NCBI RefSeq assembly: GCF_019097595.1
Contig: NC_080717.1
Span: 13,262,336 to 13,326,335, forward strand
Source of the DNA: Hemibagrus wyckioides
Taxonomy: Eukaryota; Chordata; Actinopteri; Siluriformes; Bagridae
Direction: 5' to 3'
DNA length: 64,000 nucleotides
Under the pieces are notes generated by a model. That model was given only the letters and a program-made list of their open reading frames with translations, searched no databases and was not told where the DNA came from. The position numbers were made by a program, and so were the translations under genes. Positions 63,201-64,000 of this stretch are shown one piece after another. Positions within the stretch are counted from its first letter, which is position 1. Every line of letters starts with the position of its first letter.

Positions 63201-63599
63201 AAGTATATAAAGAAAATTTTAAAATAACAGAATGGGCTAGAAATCAGAAAGGGCTGTTTTATGCTTTGGTCTGTATAATACTGTATAACAGTATTAACAT
63301 ACAAATTTAAAATATTCAAGAATCTTTATAATACACTCTGTATAATGTTTCTGCTTTTATATGCACCAGTATAAGAAAAAACAAAGGACAGTAATTTCTT
63401 TTCAGTTTGCAGTAGTTGACTGGGTCCATATTACTTGAGTGTACTTTTTTCTACACATATGAGGATGTAAATACTGTGCCATTTGTAGCAAGTGAATAGT
63501 AAGCTTTAACAGGAGCTTTTATTCAGTGAAAGAATATCTTATATGCTAAATTAATTTGCAGGCCATTCACACAGACCAATCCCAATTTAAAAACTCAAT
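63201..63599. other. AT-rich intron, nothing recognised
   Basis: No frames or repeats were recognised. Confidence 0.4.
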
Positions 63600-63764
63600 T
63601 GCATTTGAGTATAATGAGAAACTATTAGTGTACTATTTCACTGACTTCAAAGAGAGCCAAGGGTCTTAAAGTTGCTCTATTTTGATTCTATCCATTTAAG
63701 AGGCTCCAGACATGTTCTATTAAAATTACATCTCTGTTGGATCATGAAAGGAATCTGAAACATT
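63600..63764. repeat. intronic duplicated segment, copy 2
   Basis: This is the direct-orientation counterpart of 61722-61894, 1,878 bases downstream. It lies about 115 bases before the AC acceptor of the U12 intron. Confidence 0.87.
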
Positions 63765-63856
63765 GTTGTATTTTTATGATGTCTATACAACATAAGTCTT
63801 ACATCTGTGTAACAACTGAGTTGTCTTTGTTCTGTGGATCATGTTGCTCTTTATTT

Positions 63857-63880
63857 TTCATTGACTCTATTCTTCCTTAC
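63857..63880 (+). promoter_or_regulatory. U12-type branch site and AC acceptor
   Basis: TTCATTGAC at 63857-63865 differs at one position from the U12 branch consensus TTCCTTRAC. The likely branch adenosine (63864) lies 16 bases before the last intron base. The intron ends in AC at 63879-63880, within the normal 10-20 base spacing for U12 introns. Confidence 0.8.
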
Positions 63881-64000
63881 GGTTTCTCCAAATATTCACG
63901 AGAGCAGTACGAAAAGCTCTCCACCATGCACAAGAACATGCAGAAGCTCTATGAATCCCTTGGAAGCTACTTTGCCTTCGACCCACACTCCATTAGCATT
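63881..64000 (+). CDS. diaph2: diaphanous-related formin exon (FH2 domain), continues past the window
   Basis: The exon opens GGT TTC TCC AAA in phase 0 and reads GFSKYSREQYEKLSTMHKNM, then QKLYESLGSYFAFDPHSISI, running off the window end. The REQYEKLSTMH..M.KLYE.LG.YF.FD pattern is the conserved end of the FH2 coiled region in diaphanous formins and is closest to DIAPH2 in my recollection. Forty codons are visible without interruption. It is the same gene as the two upstream exons and confirms plus-strand transcription across the whole window. Confidence 0.94.

Noticed and set aside
63879..63900. An ordinary AG acceptor for the last exon
   Set aside because: No AG occurs within about 30 bases upstream in the proper place. 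The first AG downstream is inside the coding sequence (CGAGAG) and would remove conserved residues.

Overview
This is vertebrate, almost certainly ray-finned fish, nuclear DNA. Three short plus-strand exons (9534-9663, 31646-31770, 63881-64000) read continuously as the C-terminal part of a formin FH2 domain and look most like DIAPH2. Everything else is two giant introns (about 22 kb and 32 kb) packed with transposable elements of fish-typical kinds: CR1/Rex1-like, L2-like and RTE-like LINEs, DIRS and gypsy retrotransposons, endogenous retroviruses (ERVs), and Tc1/mariner, pogo/Tigger and hAT DNA transposons. Species cannot be fixed from the sequence alone. Family names are from recognition of motifs, not from a search. 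The layout is as follows. 1-7640 is a degenerate minus-strand endogenous retrovirus (ERV-1: env fragments, integrase, RNase H, RT, protease, gag) split by a LINE with a clean target duplication. After the first exon, 9.9-12.8 kb holds RTE-like LINE material and TA tracts. 14.6-16.6 kb holds a minus-strand gypsy relic. 17.6-19.7 kb holds a broken, once-spliced gene whose motifs resemble an XPG/FEN-type PIN nuclease plus a cysteine-rich tail. 20.9-24.2 kb holds two L2-like LINE copies, one containing a hAT-type element. 25.3 kb is a Tc1 relic, 26.6-27.4 kb a pogo/Tigger-type short element, and 27.6-31.4 kb a whole but dead hAT transposon. The second intron (31771-63880) begins ATATCCTTAC and ends AC, with a U12-type branch site, so it reads as a minor-spliceosome AT-AC intron. 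It contains LINE fragments and a split MITE (33.0-35.9 kb), two Tc1 elements (36.8-38.9 kb), a DIRS relic holding a Tc1 element that itself holds a LINE (38.9-43.6 kb), and a well-bounded second retrovirus (ERV-2, 43664-50182) with two LTRs, a CCGA target duplication, a His-tRNA-like primer site and an unusual repeat-rich leader. It continues with LINEs (52.2-57.6 kb), two gypsy relics in opposite orientations (57.6-61.65 kb), and a diverged duplication of intron sequence close to the 3' splice site. None of the mobile-element genes appears intact; the only functional coding sequence I can support is the three formin exons. Most LINE copies and both ERVs lie antisense to the host gene, as expected where sense insertions are selected against.
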